From Methanobacterium spitsbergense (GTDB lineage Archaea > Methanobacteriota > Methanobacteria > Methanobacteriales > Methanobacteriaceae), in assembly GCF_019931065.1 (NCBI RefSeq), contig NZ_JAIOUQ010000003.1, forward strand, positions 601,569-665,568: a stretch of 64,000 nt of DNA, in the 5' to 3' direction. Positions 30,257 through 42,983 of this stretch are shown here, piece by piece. Positions within the stretch are counted from its first letter, which is position 1. Every line of letters begins with the position of its first letter. The notes under the pieces are model-generated. The model saw only the letters and a list, made by a program, of their open reading frames with translations, searched no databases and had not been told where the DNA came from. Both the position numbers and the translations under genes were made by a program.

Positions 30257-31171
30257 TCAGGCTAGTAGGACTACTCTACTCTCAGATGCACTGTTCACAA
30301 TTTCACGGTCGCATAACTTTGCAATAGATTCTGCGAAGATTTGAACATCATTTAATGAGGGCATATTTTCCAGCACCAGTCTATCCCTAGAACTTCCTAC
30401 GTACATATAAGCTTTGATCTCAATAAAATCAGGGTTGCTCCTTTTGATAATATTGGCATATTCTTTAGGGTTTTTCATATTATAATCTTTAACACATGTT
30501 GTCCTCAGCACTTTTCTGCAGTCAAAGCTTGATAAAAGGTTCAATGATTTGTTTAAACGTTCCCATCCTCCTGAAATTTGAGGCTGGCACACTTCATTGT
30601 ACACTTCTTTATTAGGGGCATCTAATGATATATAGAGCTGTGTGGGTTCCTTTTCAAGGTTTTCAAGTTTAGAGGGGGTCATTCCATTGGTTACAAGAAA
30701 TGTTGTAAAATCCCTGCGAATAAACTCAGATATTAAATCATTTATACGGGGATAAAGCATCGGTTCCCCTGCAAGAGATATTGCAGCATTTTTTGGTTCC
30801 TGAGATTCTTTAAGTTTTTTCTTATTTGCTAGTGAGTTACCAAAGAAACCACATAATAAATTTCTCTGTGCATCTATACAATCATCGATAATAACCTTAG
30901 GTTCATCAAAATCTTCATCCCACTCTGTTTTGGTAATGGAAATATCTCTCCAGCAAAATGAGCATTTTTGATGACAAAATGGAATGCTAGGGGACATTTG
31001 AAGGCACCTATGACTTTCAATCCCATAAAATTTTTCTTTGTAACATACTCCTTCATCTAGAAGACTTTTTTTGGTCCAGTGACATACCTTGGCTGCTGCA
31101 TGTTTCAAATCTCCTGCGAATCTGTATCCTTTTTTTTCAAGGGCTTTTATTTGAATTTCTGTGAGTGTCAT
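30257..31171 (-). CDS. taw1: 4-demethylwyosine synthase Taw1 (TYW1, radical SAM)
   Basis: A 304-residue archaeal TYW1 enzyme. It condenses N1-methylguanosine-37 of tRNA-Phe with pyruvate to form the tricyclic 4-demethylwyosine. The radical SAM cluster is Cys66, Cys70, Cys73 in FCHQKCSFCWRD. Three N-terminal cysteines (30, 43 and 56) match the ligands of the second 4Fe-4S cluster known for archaeal members. SLAGEPMLYPRI and TNGMTPSKLENL are typical radical SAM barrel motifs. Length is normal, and the flavodoxin domain of the eukaryotic protein is absent as in all archaea. It is a single gene with its own AT-rich upstream region. Confidence 0.93.
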   Translation of the reverse strand: MTLTEIQIKALEKKGYRFAGDLKHAAAKVCHWTKKSLLDEGVCYKEKFYGIESHRCLQMSPSIPFCHQKCSFCWRDISITKTEWDEDFDEPKVIIDDCIDAQRNLLCGFFGNSLANKKKLKESQEPKNAAISLAGEPMLYPRINDLISEFIRRDFTTFLVTNGMTPSKLENLEKEPTQLYISLDAPNKEVYNEVCQPQISGGWERLNKSLNLLSSFDCRKVLRTTCVKDYNMKNPKEYANIIKRSNPDFIEIKAYMYVGSSRDRLVLENMPSLNDVQIFAESIAKLCDREIVNSASESRVVLLA

Positions 31172-31512
31172 TTATGATCGGTTTGATAATATTTTTTTTT
31201 ACATTTCAAATTCAAAATTTTTAAATTATTTCAATTTACATTTATTACCTCTTATCTCATGTATATAATATACCTAAAATTAGATTGGAATAAATAATAA
31301 TTCAAATCTAATCAATATGTTTCATGATACTCCAACTATGTCTATTTTTTTAATAATTAAGTTTAAAAAGTCTTAAAGACATATTTCTTTAAAAATCTGA
31401 TTCATTTGGATGTAAACTATAATATAACTCAAAAATAATACCACAATATTTTTATATCCCCTGATAAAGAAAGAAGATTAGAACTATTATGTGCTTTTTT
31501 TGGAGGTAAACA
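31172..31512. other. 341-base divergent intergenic region with tpiA promoter
   Basis: AT-rich region between taw1 and tpiA. A TATA box ATTTTTATAT at about 31448-31457 lies some 55 bases before the tpiA ATG, followed by a leader with a strong GGAGGT site. No other feature seen. Confidence 0.5.
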
Positions 31513-32193
31513 ATGAATAAAATAAAGAGAACTCCAATAGTGATTTTAAATTTTAAAACCTACTTGGAATCTACTGGAAAAAATGCTTTAAAATTAGCTA
31601 TAGCTTCTGAATTGGTGGCAGAAGAGACTGGTGTAAATATGGTTGTTGCACCTCAAAGCCCTGATATATATTCCATATCTAATGAAGTTAAAATTCCTGT
31701 TTTTGCACAGCATGTTGATGCAGTTAATTCTGGGGGACATACTGGAAGCACACTGGTTGAATGCGTTGAGGAAGCAGGAGCAGTTGGTAGTCTCATAAAC
31801 CACTCAGAACAGAGAATGAAATTGGCGGATATTGATGTGGTTGTGAAAAAAACAATGGAAAAAAATATGGTTAGTGTTTTATGTACCAACAACATTGAAA
31901 CAAGTGCAGCTGCAGCAACATTAAAACCAGATTTTGTAGCAATAGAACCTCCTGAACTAATTGGATCTGGAATTCCTGTTTCGAAGGCAGAACCGGAAAT
32001 AGTTGAGGGTACAGTGGATATTATACATGAAATAAATCCTAAAATTGGTGTCCTATGTGGAGCAGGTATATCTACAGGAGATGATATGAAGGCTGCTCTT
32101 GATTTGGGTGCAGAGGGAGTTCTACTTGCATCGGGCATAATCCTTGCAGAGGATCCTAAAGAAGCTTTGTTAAATCTTGTTAGTAAAATATAA
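31513..32193 (+). CDS. tpiA: Triosephosphate isomerase (archaeal short type)
   Basis: A 226-residue TIM barrel, the short archaeal form. The catalytic Lys is in LNFKTYLES, the catalytic His region reads INHSEQRMKLAD, and the catalytic Glu is in AIEPPELIGSG; GAEGVLLASGI is the phosphate-binding loop. It interconverts dihydroxyacetone phosphate and glyceraldehyde 3-phosphate in gluconeogenesis. GGAGGT precedes the ATG. Phosphoglycerate kinase follows 70 bases later, so the two form a carbon-metabolism pair; the GAPDH gene between them in the pathway is 24 kb away in this window. Confidence 0.96.
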   Translation: MNKIKRTPIVILNFKTYLESTGKNALKLAIASELVAEETGVNMVVAPQSPDIYSISNEVKIPVFAQHVDAVNSGGHTGSTLVECVEEAGAVGSLINHSEQRMKLADIDVVVKKTMEKNMVSVLCTNNIETSAAAATLKPDFVAIEPPELIGSGIPVSKAEPEIVEGTVDIIHEINPKIGVLCGAGISTGDDMKAALDLGAEGVLLASGIILAEDPKEALLNLVSKI

Positions 32194-32263
32194 TGGAATA
32201 TTAGTTAATGCCATAATGGGCCAAAATAATGAATAACAGTTACCATAATAAGACGGTGAACAG

Positions 32264-33490
32264 ATGGCGCTTGATTTTTACACAATAGATGATTTTGCTC
32301 TGGATAATAAAACAGTTCTTGTAAGGGTCGATATTAATTCGCCAGTTGATCCTAGTACAGGTCTCATATTAGATGATACAAGAATTAGACTTCATGCTGA
32401 AACCATCGGGGAGCTTTCAAATAGGGGTGCAAAAACAGTTGTTCTGGCACATCAAAGCAGACCTGGTAAAAAAGATTTCACAACACTTAAACAGCATGCA
32501 GAATCCCTTTCGAAGATATTGAATCACAAAGTTGAATATGTTGATGATATTTTTGGGAGTAATGCAAGAAATTCAATATCAAAAATGAAAAGAAGAGATA
32601 TTCTTCTTTTGGAAAATGTGCGTTTTTACTCCGAAGAGATATTAACGAGGGAACCCAAACTCCAATCAGAAACACATATGGTTCAGAAGTTATCACCCCT
32701 AGCAGATTATTTTGTAAACGATGCATTTGCTGCAGCGCACAGATCTCAACCTTCATTGGTTGGTTTTGCATTTATGCTGCCATCAGCTGCCGGAAGGGTA
32801 ATGGAAAGAGAGCTTAAAGCCCTTTATAATGCAATGGATAATGTTCAAAGGCCATGCGTTTATATTTTAGGTGGAGTTAAAGTTGATGACTCTATAATGG
32901 TCATGGAAAATGTCTTAGAAAATGGAAGTGCAGACTACATCTTGACCACTGGTCTTGTTGCCAACATATTCTTATGGGGTTCTGGTATAAACATAGGGAA
33001 GTACAATAAAAGCTTTATTAAAAATAGAGGGTACTGTGAATATGTTAAAAAATCTAAAAAACTCTTAAAAAATTATCGGGATAAAATAATAATACCAAAG
33101 GATGTTGCAGTATGTATGGGAGATAAAAGAGTTGAATTTTCAGTTGATGATATACCCAACCACCCCATCTATGATATAGGTACAGATACAATAACAGAAT
33201 ATGCAGGATATATAAGGAAAGCAGAGACATTATTTGCAAATGGACCCGCTGGAGTTTTTGAGAAGGAAGATTTCAATATAGGCACAGATGATATACTAAA
33301 TGCTATAGCATCATCACATGCATTTTCAATTATTGGTGGAGGCCACCTTGCAGCTGCTGCAAATCAGATGGGTCTTTCAAAGGGAATAAGTCATATTAGT
33401 AGTGGAGGAGGAGCTTCAATTAATCTTCTTGCTGGTGAGAATTTACCGGTGGTTGAAGTGTTAATGGAGCGTGCATGCAGAAAAATTTAA
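32264..33490 (+). CDS. pgk: Phosphoglycerate kinase
   Basis: A 408-residue monomeric kinase interconverting 3-phosphoglycerate + ATP and 1,3-bisphosphoglycerate + ADP. The family start VLVRVDINSPVD (about 18-29), VLAHQSRPGKKDF, LLENVRFY, FVNDAFAAAHRSQPSLVGF and the C-terminal SIIGGGHLAAAANQMGL are all present. GGTG lies upstream of the ATG. It belongs to the archaeal branch by its short loop regions and partnership with tpiA. Confidence 0.96.
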   Translation: MALDFYTIDDFALDNKTVLVRVDINSPVDPSTGLILDDTRIRLHAETIGELSNRGAKTVVLAHQSRPGKKDFTTLKQHAESLSKILNHKVEYVDDIFGSNARNSISKMKRRDILLLENVRFYSEEILTREPKLQSETHMVQKLSPLADYFVNDAFAAAHRSQPSLVGFAFMLPSAAGRVMERELKALYNAMDNVQRPCVYILGGVKVDDSIMVMENVLENGSADYILTTGLVANIFLWGSGINIGKYNKSFIKNRGYCEYVKKSKKLLKNYRDKIIIPKDVAVCMGDKRVEFSVDDIPNHPIYDIGTDTITEYAGYIRKAETLFANGPAGVFEKEDFNIGTDDILNAIASSHAFSIIGGGHLAAAANQMGLSKGISHISSGGGASINLLAGENLPVVEVLMERACRKI

Positions 33491-33710
33491 AATCATATCT
33501 AAAATTGTTTAATAACATAAACGGGACCTGTCCCTGTTTTAATATCATATTTTTGTACAGCTAAAAATTTTAGAATAGTATATTAAGGGGAACGATATTA
33601 TATGGGATGGTATATTAATTGAAGGAATTCAATTGATGTAAATTCTGTTAATGTTAAAAAATGTTTAAAAAAAAACATTAATGAAAATCTAAAAATCATT
33701 AAACCCAAAA

Positions 33711-33718
33711 CTATTTAA
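33711..33718 (+). promoter_or_regulatory. TATA box for tRNA-Thr
   Basis: CTATTTAA about 26-33 bases before the tRNA-Thr 5' end, preceded by the A-rich stretch AAACCCAAAA. Position and sequence fit a stable-RNA promoter for the first three tRNAs. Confidence 0.5.
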
Positions 33719-33738
33719 GTTAATATTCCATATACCTA

Positions 33739-33817
<79 letters not shown>

Positions 33818-33852
33818 CTAAGCCGATTTAATTAGAGGCTTATAATTTATTC

Positions 33853-33933
<81 letters not shown>

Positions 33934-33939
33934 CATTAT

Positions 33940-34013
33940 CCCGCCTTAGCTCAATTTGGCAGAGCATCGGACTGTAGATCCGAGGGTTGCTGGTTCAAGT
34001 CCGGCAGGCGGGA
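33940..34013 (+). tRNA. tRNA-Tyr (GUA)
   Basis: Starts CCCGCCT and ends AGGCGGG plus discriminator A. The C1-G72 start pair is the known identity element of archaeal tRNA-Tyr. The anticodon loop CTGTAGA gives GUA. It lies eight bases after tRNA-Pro, so both are cut from one transcript. Confidence 0.95.
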
Positions 34014-34083
34014 TTTTGTTATTAATCAACTGTTAGTAAGATATATTCGCATATATCGAGAAGAGAGGAGACACACATACAAA

Positions 34084-34131
34084 AGTTTATATACTATCAA
34101 ACAAAAACTTTGTTAAAGGAAAAGTATTTAA
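34084..34131 (+). promoter_or_regulatory. Promoter region for tRNA-Asp/tRNA-Lys/rpoH
   Basis: Two TATA-like boxes, AGTTTATATA at 34084-34093 and AAGTATTTAA at about 34121-34130, lie between tRNA-Tyr and tRNA-Asp in an otherwise empty 160-base gap. The second is about 45 bases before tRNA-Asp and could start a transcript running through tRNA-Lys into rpoH. Confidence 0.45.
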
Positions 34132-34173
34132 GCATGCATAGGTATAACTCCTTATACTCTCATTCTTTAGAGC

Positions 34174-34246
34174 TGCCCTGGTGGTGTAGGGGCTATCATG
34201 CAGGCCTGTCGAGCCTGCGACTCGGGTTCAAATCCCGGCCAGGGCG
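34174..34246 (+). tRNA. tRNA-Asp (GUC)
   Basis: Acceptor GCCCTGG pairs with CCAGGGC, discriminator G. Anticodon stem GCAGG/CCTGC encloses CCTGTCGAG-type loop with GUC. T-arm CTCGGGTTCAAATCCCGG region is normal. No encoded CCA. Confidence 0.94.
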
Positions 34247-34254
34247 TTGATTGT

Positions 34255-34328
34255 GGGCCCGTAGCTCAGTCTGGGAGAGCGCTCGGCTTTTAACCGAGTG
34301 GCCGCGGGTTCAATTCCCGTCGGGCCCG
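34255..34328 (+). tRNA. tRNA-Lys (UUU)
   Basis: Acceptor GGGCCCG pairs with CGGGCCC, discriminator G. Anticodon stem CTCGG/CCGAG holds loop CTTTTAA with anticodon UUU. Only 28 bases separate it from rpoH, so tRNA processing and rpoH mRNA formation are probably linked. Confidence 0.95.
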
Positions 34329-34356
34329 TTCTTAATTTTTAACTGGAGGATATATT

Positions 34357-34590
34357 GTGAAAAAAGATATTTTAAAACACAAATTGGTTCCAGATCATAC
34401 TATTTTGTCAGAAACAGAAGCTAAAAAAGTAGTGAAAGATTTGAAGGTTCATCCTGAACAGCTACCAAAGATAAAAGTTGATGATCCCGTTGCTAAAGCT
34501 ATTGAAGCTAAGCCTGGAGATATTCTTCAAATAACGAGAAAAAGCCACACTGCTGGAAGATTCGTTACATATCGATTGGTATTAGAATAG
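34357..34590 (+). CDS. rpoH: RNA polymerase subunit H
   Basis: A 77-residue archaeal RNA polymerase subunit H, counterpart of the C-terminal domain of eukaryotic Rpb5. It begins KKDILKHKLVPDH and holds DDPVAKAIEAKPGDILQITRKS and a C-terminal GRFVTYRLV, all typical. It helps grip downstream DNA. Start GTG with CTGGAGGATAT upstream. It opens the polymerase operon rpoH-B2-B1-A1-A2. Confidence 0.96.
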   Translation: MKKDILKHKLVPDHTILSETEAKKVVKDLKVHPEQLPKIKVDDPVAKAIEAKPGDILQITRKSHTAGRFVTYRLVLE

Positions 34591-34645
34591 TTGGTATGGA
34601 ATTTGTTAAACTAATTATGTTAATTGAAAAATTTGAATAGATCTA

Positions 34646-34696
34646 GAATTGTTTTTTGGAGGAATTTAAATCGAATTGTTTTTTGGAGGAATTTAA
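34646..34696 (+). repeat. Tandem duplication of a 24-base ribosome-site segment before rpoB2
   Basis: Two identical 24-base copies starting GAATTGTTTTTTGGAGG, offset by 27 bases, lie directly before the rpoB'' ATG. Each contains a complete GGAGG ribosome site, so only the second is positioned for the real start. The upstream frame that runs through the repeat gives a repeated peptide and is not expected to be translated. A recent slippage or duplication event is likely. Coordinates are good to about one base. Confidence 0.7.
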
Positions 34697-36198
34697 TGGT
34701 AAAAAATGCATGGGAACTAGTTGATGCATTTTTTGATGAATACAACTTGGTAGACCACCACATCAAATCCTACAACGACTTTGTCAATCACAGAATACAG
34801 GATATAATTGATATAACAGAGCCAATTGTCCTGGAACAAGGCGAATACACTATAAAGACGGGGAATGTTGAGATCAGGAAGCCTTTTATTAAAGAGGCAG
34901 ATGGATCAAACAGTAAAATATTTCCTACAGAGGCCAGACTTAGAAACCTGACATATTCTGCACACATGTACCTTGAAATGGCCCTCACTAAAAAAGGTGA
35001 TGAGGAACAAGACATGGAGAAAGTTTACATTGGTGAACTACCTGTGATGTTGAAATCAAATATATGCCATCTCAATGGACTAGGTGAAGAAGAAATTGAT
35101 GATGTTGGTGAAGATCCGCAGGATCCTGGAGGATATTTCATAGTGAATGGTTCAGAAAGGGCCATTGTAACAATGGAAGAAATTGCCCCCAACAAGATCA
35201 TTCTTGAGAGAATAGGTGAGAAAGAGGATAGGCGTGCAAGGGCAATAGTGACATCGATAAAAAGTGGATTTAGGGCTCGTATAACCCTTGAATACAGAAA
35301 ACCACGTAAAAAAGGTGTTTTTTTAAGAATTTCATTCCCTTACGTACCTGGAGAAATCCCTCTGGTTGTTCTTTTAAGAGCACTAGGATTTGAAACAGAT
35401 CAGGATCTTGTTACAAGTGTTTCAGATGAGAATGATATACAATTCCTTCTAATAGATGATATACAGACCTCAGAAATAATGACACAGTACGATGCAATCA
35501 AATACATTGGAAACAGGGTTGCAAAAGGTATGACAGAGGAGTATAGAATCAAACGAGCAGAGGATGTTATAGACAAATATTTACTCCCTCATATTGGTGT
35601 TGAACCAGAAAAAAGAGCTGAAAAGGCGACTTATCTGGCTGAAATGACAGAGATGCTTCTCCAAGTTGTATTTGAAAAAAGGGAACCACATGATAAGGAC
35701 CATTACGCTAATAAGAGACTTAGGGTATCTGGAGATTTAATGGAAGACCTTTTCAGAGTAGCATTTACCAGTTTAACAAGAGATATGACTTATCAGCTTG
35801 AGAGAAGTCTTGCAAGAGGTAAAGAACCATCTGTAAAACAAGCTGTTCGTTCAGATGTGTTAACTGAAAACATAAAACATGCAATTGCCACGGGAAACTG
35901 GGTTGGAGGACGCGCTGGTGTAAGCCAGCTACTCGATAGAACAAGTTACATGGGAACATTATCACATTTAAAAAGGGTTGTATCTCCATTAAGTAGGAGT
36001 CAACCGCACTTTGAAGCTCGTGATTTGCATCCAACACAGTTCGGTAAAATATGCCCCAATGAAACACCTGAGGGCCCTAACTGTGGACTGGTGAAGAACC
36101 TTGCAATACTTGCCAAGATATCAGAGGGTTCAGATCCAGAGGAACTTGAAGCTGTAATTAAAAAGATGGGAGTTATAAACCCTGTACAAACTTTATAA
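34696..36198 (+). CDS. rpoB2: RNA polymerase subunit B'' (N-terminal half of B)
   Basis: A 500-residue N-terminal half of the second-largest polymerase subunit. Landmarks: GGYFIVNGSERAIVTMEEIAPN (written here as GGYFIVNGSERAI), the lobe and fork regions, and near the end RDLHPTQFGKICPNETPEGPNCGLVKNLA (key motif ETPEGPNCGLVKNLA). Splitting of B into B'' and B' is usual in Methanobacteriales and several other euryarchaea. The ATG at 34696 is chosen because TTTTGGAGG precedes it; the longer frame from 34624 runs through a duplicated ribosome site. Confidence 0.96.
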   Translation: MVKNAWELVDAFFDEYNLVDHHIKSYNDFVNHRIQDIIDITEPIVLEQGEYTIKTGNVEIRKPFIKEADGSNSKIFPTEARLRNLTYSAHMYLEMALTKKGDEEQDMEKVYIGELPVMLKSNICHLNGLGEEEIDDVGEDPQDPGGYFIVNGSERAIVTMEEIAPNKIILERIGEKEDRRARAIVTSIKSGFRARITLEYRKPRKKGVFLRISFPYVPGEIPLVVLLRALGFETDQDLVTSVSDENDIQFLLIDDIQTSEIMTQYDAIKYIGNRVAKGMTEEYRIKRAEDVIDKYLLPHIGVEPEKRAEKATYLAEMTEMLLQVVFEKREPHDKDHYANKRLRVSGDLMEDLFRVAFTSLTRDMTYQLERSLARGKEPSVKQAVRSDVLTENIKHAIATGNWVGGRAGVSQLLDRTSYMGTLSHLKRVVSPLSRSQPHFEARDLHPTQFGKICPNETPEGPNCGLVKNLAILAKISEGSDPEELEAVIKKMGVINPVQTL

Positions 36199-36342
36199 AC
36201 CAATTAATGATAATCCAAAGGATAATCAATTTTGTTGGAAATTGGAGTTTGTTGAGAAAGTTAAAACGCAAAAAATAGAATTTAAGCGTTATAAACCATT
36301 AAATTCTCTTCAAACCCGGAAATCCTTTTTGGGGGCAAATTC

Positions 36343-38154
36343 GTGAAAAAATCCAAAATATATATTAACGGTAAGATCATCGGGACTTGTGATGATCCAG
36401 AAGACTTTGTAATGTCCATGAGGGAAAAACGAAGATCTGGTGAAGTATCCCCCGAGATGAACATAACCCACTACCATGAAACAGACGAAATATACCTGTT
36501 CACAGATCCAGGAAGAACTAGAAGACCACTAATAATTGTGGATGAAGGTGAATCAAAACTCACAGAAGAACATATTGTGAAGCTTCAAGAGGGAGAACTT
36601 GACTGGGACGGTCTTATAAATCAAGGAATCATCGAGTACATGGATGCAGAAGAGGAAGAAAATTCTTACATAGCCATGTTCCCGAACGAAATCAACGAGT
36701 ACCATACACATCTAGAAATAGATCCATCCACAATGCTCGGAATATGCGCAGGAATCATTCCATTTGCAAACCATAACTCATCACCAAGGAATACAATGGA
36801 AGCAGGTATGACGAAACAGGCTCTAGGGCTTTACGTTTCAAACTACAACATGAGAACAGATACACGTGCTCATTTACTTCACCATCCTCAGGTGCCACTG
36901 GTCAAAACCAGAAGTATGGATGCAACTAAATATGATAAACGTCCATCAGGACAAAACTTCGTTGTTGCAGTTATGTCTTACGAGGGCTACAATATGGAAG
37001 ATGCCCTCATACTGAACAAAGCATCACTAGAGAGAGGACTTGCAAGATCATCATTTTTCAGGTCATATGAAGCCTCAGAAAGACGTTATCCTGGAGGACA
37101 GGAAGACAAGTTTGAAGTACCAGAGAACATAGTTCGGGGCTACAGATCAGAAGAAGTTTACAGACACCTGGATGAGGATGGAATAGTAAACCCTGAAGTA
37201 GAAGTTAAATCTGGAGATGTTTTAATCGGTAAAACATCACCACCAAGGTTCCTTGAAGAGATAGACGAATTCGGAACAGTTGCAGAAAGAAGACGTGAAA
37301 CATCTATAACTGTAAGACACGGAGAACATGGAGTTGTAGATGCCGTACTCTTAACAGAAACTGTAGAAGGAAGTAAACTCGCAAAAATAAGGATTCGAGA
37401 TCAGAGACAGCCAGAATTTGGTGATAAATTCGCATCAAGACACGGACAAAAAGGAGTTGTTGGACTTATAGTTTCACAGGAAAATATGCCCTTCACAGAA
37501 GAAGGAGTAGTTCCTGATTTAATAATTAACCCACACGCAATTCCATCAAGGATGTCAGTTGGGCAAGTTATTGAAATGATAGCAGGCAAAGCAGGGACCA
37601 TGGAAGGAACCAGAATGGATGGTACTCCCTTCGGTGGTCAACAGGAATCCGAGATAATGGAACTCCTGAAGAAAAATGGTTTTGAAACAGCAGGACGTGA
37701 ATCACTTTACAATGGAATAACCGGTGAAAGATTAGAATCCGAAATATTCGTTGGAGTCGCATTTTACCAGAAACTGCACCATATGACTGCTGACAAAGTT
37801 TATGCAAGATCCAGAGGACCTGTACAAGTTTTAACAAGACAACCAACAGAAGGAAGAGCAAGAGAAGGTGGTTTAAGATTTGGAGAGATGGAAAGAGACT
37901 GTCTCATTGCACACGGAGCAGCATTAGCACTCAAAGAAAGACTGCTGGACGAATCCGACAAATACGAAGCATTAGTATGCCAAGACTGTGGAATGATAGC
38001 CATATACGACAGAATAAGAGATAAAAAATACTGTGCAATATGTGGAGAATCAGAAACATTCCCAGTTGAGATTTCATATGCATTCAAACTTTTACTCGAC
38101 GAACTCAAGAGCCTTTGTATATTCCCAAAATTAGTTCTTGAAGATAAAGCATAG
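36343..38154 (+). CDS. rpoB1: RNA polymerase subunit B' (C-terminal half of B)
   Basis: A 603-residue C-terminal half of subunit B. It carries the hybrid-binding domain and part of the active centre: [32 protein letters not shown] (the conserved Lys/His loop), and the C-terminal clamp with a zinc ribbon, CQDCG...CAICGES. Start GTG at 36343 with TTTTGGGGGC upstream. The 144-base gap after rpoB2 has no gene. Together with B'' it reconstitutes the full-length B subunit. Confidence 0.96.
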   Translation: MKKSKIYINGKIIGTCDDPEDFVMSMREKRRSGEVSPEMNITHYHETDEIYLFTDPGRTRRPLIIVDEGESKLTEEHIVKLQEGELDWDGLINQGIIEYMDAEEEENSYIAMFPNEINEYHTHLEIDPSTMLGICAGIIPFANHNSSPRNTMEAGMTKQALGLYVSNYNMRTDTRAHLLHHPQVPLVKTRSMDATKYDKRPSGQNFVVAVMSYEGYNMEDALILNKASLERGLARSSFFRSYEASERRYPGGQEDKFEVPENIVRGYRSEEVYRHLDEDGIVNPEVEVKSGDVLIGKTSPPRFLEEIDEFGTVAERRRETSITVRHGEHGVVDAVLLTETVEGSKLAKIRIRDQRQPEFGDKFASRHGQKGVVGLIVSQENMPFTEEGVVPDLIINPHAIPSRMSVGQVIEMIAGKAGTMEGTRMDGTPFGGQQESEIMELLKKNGFETAGRESLYNGITGERLESEIFVGVAFYQKLHHMTADKVYARSRGPVQVLTRQPTEGRAREGGLRFGEMERDCLIAHGAALALKERLLDESDKYEALVCQDCGMIAIYDRIRDKKYCAICGESETFPVEISYAFKLLLDELKSLCIFPKLVLEDKA

Positions 38155-38227
38155 GGGCGAACAAAAGCGGATATGATGCTGGAATTAAGAATAAAAGCCC
38201 ATAAACGCACATAATAATAAGGAGAGA

Positions 38228-40846
<2,619 letters not shown>

Positions 40847-40930
40847 CCAAAGGATTCATCGCATCCACTTTTATTTAATGAATTATTTGATATTATTTGA
40901 TTGGGACGTAATTTAGGATCAGGTGGTTTT

Positions 40931-42085
40931 GTGGACATAGAGAAGGTAGAAAAGGTTGTTAAGAAGAAAAGGACCAAATTTCCTGAAAAACTTATTTATG
41001 AAATAGCTGAAGCAGCCGAAAGACATGAATTAAATGACAAGGAATTAGATGAACTTGTTAAGGAAATTAAAAAGGCAAACCAGCGTGCAGGTGTCGAAAA
41101 TGGAGAAGCAGTTGGTACTGTTGCTGCACAGTCTGTTGGGGAGCCTGGTACTCAGATGACCATGCGTACTTTTCACTATGCAGGTGTTGCAGAGCTGAAT
41201 GTTACATTGGGACTGCCGCGTCTAATAGAAATTGTTGACGCCAGAAAGAAGATATCAACTCCAACAATGGGAATATACTTCGATGAAGAGTACAGTGCAG
41301 ACGAAGAATTCGTAAGGCGAATAGCCAATCGTATTGGTAAAATTGTCTTAAATGATATTCTAAAGGATTTTAACGTCAATTATGCAAATATGAACCTTTC
41401 CATCGAGATCGATGAAGCCAAGGTTGAAGATAAAAGACTAGACCATGACGAGATCATAGCCAAGATAGAAAAAGCTTTTAAGAAAGTAGAAATAGATAAG
41501 AACCTACTCAGTTTTGAACCTACGATTTCTGATCCTAAACATGCAATAAGAGAATTAAGACTTTTAGCTGATAAGGTCCGCGATCTCCAGATAAGTGGTG
41601 TTAAAAACATCGGGAAGGTTGTGATCAGGAAAGAAGGTGCAGAATGGGCTATACACACTGAAGGTTCAAATCTTGGAGCCGTCCTCAAAATGGAAGGTGT
41701 TAATAAGACTAGAACAAGCACTAATGACATCCATGAGGTAGAGAAGGTTTTAGGAGTAGAGGCAGCGCGAAATGCAATCATACATGAAGCACAGAGTACA
41801 ATGGAAGAACAGGGACTTACAGTTGATGTAAGGCATATAATGCTGGTTGCAGATATGATGACTGCTGATGGTAAGGTAAAATCCATTGGAAGACACGGTA
41901 TAAGCGGTGAAAAGGCCAGTGTTCTTGCAAGAGCTTCTTTTGAAGAAACAGGTAAACACCTTTTAAGAGCCAGTATTAGGGGAGAAATTGATCACCTCAC
42001 TGGTATAATTGAAAATATTATAATAGGGCAGCCAATACCACTGGGAACAGGGTCTGTTGGCGTCATTATGAAAGAGAAGAAATAG
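40931..42085 (+). CDS. rpoA2: RNA polymerase subunit A'' (C-terminal part of A)
   Basis: A 384-residue C-terminal part of the largest subunit with the trigger-loop region [24 protein letters not shown] (core [14 protein letters not shown]), then [21 protein letters not shown] and a C-terminal jaw/clamp part. The split between A' and A'' is universal in archaea. The GTG at 40931 is chosen because AGGTGG at 40921-40926 is the only good ribosome site; the longer frame from a TTG at 40901 includes it. Confidence 0.96.
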   Translation: MDIEKVEKVVKKKRTKFPEKLIYEIAEAAERHELNDKELDELVKEIKKANQRAGVENGEAVGTVAAQSVGEPGTQMTMRTFHYAGVAELNVTLGLPRLIEIVDARKKISTPTMGIYFDEEYSADEEFVRRIANRIGKIVLNDILKDFNVNYANMNLSIEIDEAKVEDKRLDHDEIIAKIEKAFKKVEIDKNLLSFEPTISDPKHAIRELRLLADKVRDLQISGVKNIGKVVIRKEGAEWAIHTEGSNLGAVLKMEGVNKTRTSTNDIHEVEKVLGVEAARNAIIHEAQSTMEEQGLTVDVRHIMLVADMMTADGKVKSIGRHGISGEKASVLARASFEETGKHLLRASIRGEIDHLTGIIENIIIGQPIPLGTGSVGVIMKEKK

Positions 42086-42095
42086 GAGGCAGTAG

Positions 42096-42392
42096 ATGGA
42101 TATAGATAGAGGAATAAGAGTTGCTGTAGATACAGGTAATGTTATACTAGGATCTGATAAATCAATTCAGGAGCTGAAGCTTGGAAAGGGTAAGCTCGTG
42201 ATACTTGCAGGTAACTGTCCTAAAGATATAAGGGAAGATGTTGAGCAGTATTCAGAATTATCAGATATCACTGTTTACAATTATGATGGTACAAGTGTGG
42301 ATCTTGGATCTGTATGTGGTAAACCATTCACAGTTGCAACGTTAATTATTAAGGATCCTGGTGACTCCACTATATTAGAGATTATGGGGTAG
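42096..42392 (+). CDS. rpl30e: Ribosomal protein L30e (eL30)
   Basis: A 98-residue large-subunit protein of the L7Ae/L30e fold. GKLVILAGNCPKDIREDVEQY and the acidic-hydrophobic C terminus are typical. It lies 10 bases after rpoA2 with AGGAGGC upstream, the standard position between rpoA2 and nusA in euryarchaea. Confidence 0.95.
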   Translation: MDIDRGIRVAVDTGNVILGSDKSIQELKLGKGKLVILAGNCPKDIREDVEQYSELSDITVYNYDGTSVDLGSVCGKPFTVATLIIKDPGDSTILEIMG

Positions 42393-42397
42393 TTTCT

Positions 42398-42829
42398 GTG
42401 ACTATAAAATTTTCAACCAATGAAATAAGGTACATTGCACTGTTTGAAAGTATGACCGGTGCAATGGTAAAGGACCTTTTAGTTGATGATGAAAATGGTA
42501 AATTAACCTTCCTTGTTAAAAAGGGAGATATGGGACTTGCCATTGGAAAAAGAGGCAGTACTGTTGCCAAGGTTCAAAAAACAGTTGACAAGGGTGTTGA
42601 GGTTATTGAACACTCTGATGATCAAGTTGAATTCATAGGTAATCTCATGGCTCCGGCCAAGATCAGAAGTATAAGAATACTTCAGAAGGAAAATGGGGAG
42701 AAGATTGCCACTCTTGAAACAGATTCAAGAAATAAAAGAACTGCTATTGGGAAGGGTGGCCAAAATATTGAACGAGCCAGACTCTTGGCCAAGAGACAGC
42801 ATAATATAAATAACATTATTATAAAATAG
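42398..42829 (+). CDS. nusA: NusA-like KH-domain RNA-binding protein
   Basis: A 143-residue protein with two KH-like domains and no S1 domain: GDMGLAIGKRGSTVAKVQ in the first and RTAIGKGGQNIERARLLAKR in the second (GxxG loops GKRG and GKGG). The archaeal protein corresponds to the KH part of bacterial NusA and binds RNA; its role in termination in archaea is inferred. Start GTG five bases after the L30e stop, with GGGGTAG upstream. Confidence 0.94.
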   Translation: MTIKFSTNEIRYIALFESMTGAMVKDLLVDDENGKLTFLVKKGDMGLAIGKRGSTVAKVQKTVDKGVEVIEHSDDQVEFIGNLMAPAKIRSIRILQKENGEKIATLETDSRNKRTAIGKGGQNIERARLLAKRQHNINNIIIK

Positions 42830-42983
42830 TGAAGAACGAAGAAAAAGATGATTCAAATCATAGTATTCAAATATAATAAATGTTACTCGTTGATTATCAT
42901 CGAATGATATTATATTAAATAATCATAAATTGAATATCTGATAACTTTAATTAAATTGTAATATTTACAAGGAGGAATTTCAT

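Noticed and set aside
34624..34695. Upstream start for rpoB'' at a TTG
   Set aside because: The added peptide is just the translated duplication of the ribosome site (a repeated RIVFWRNL); the ATG at 34696 follows a proper GGAGG.
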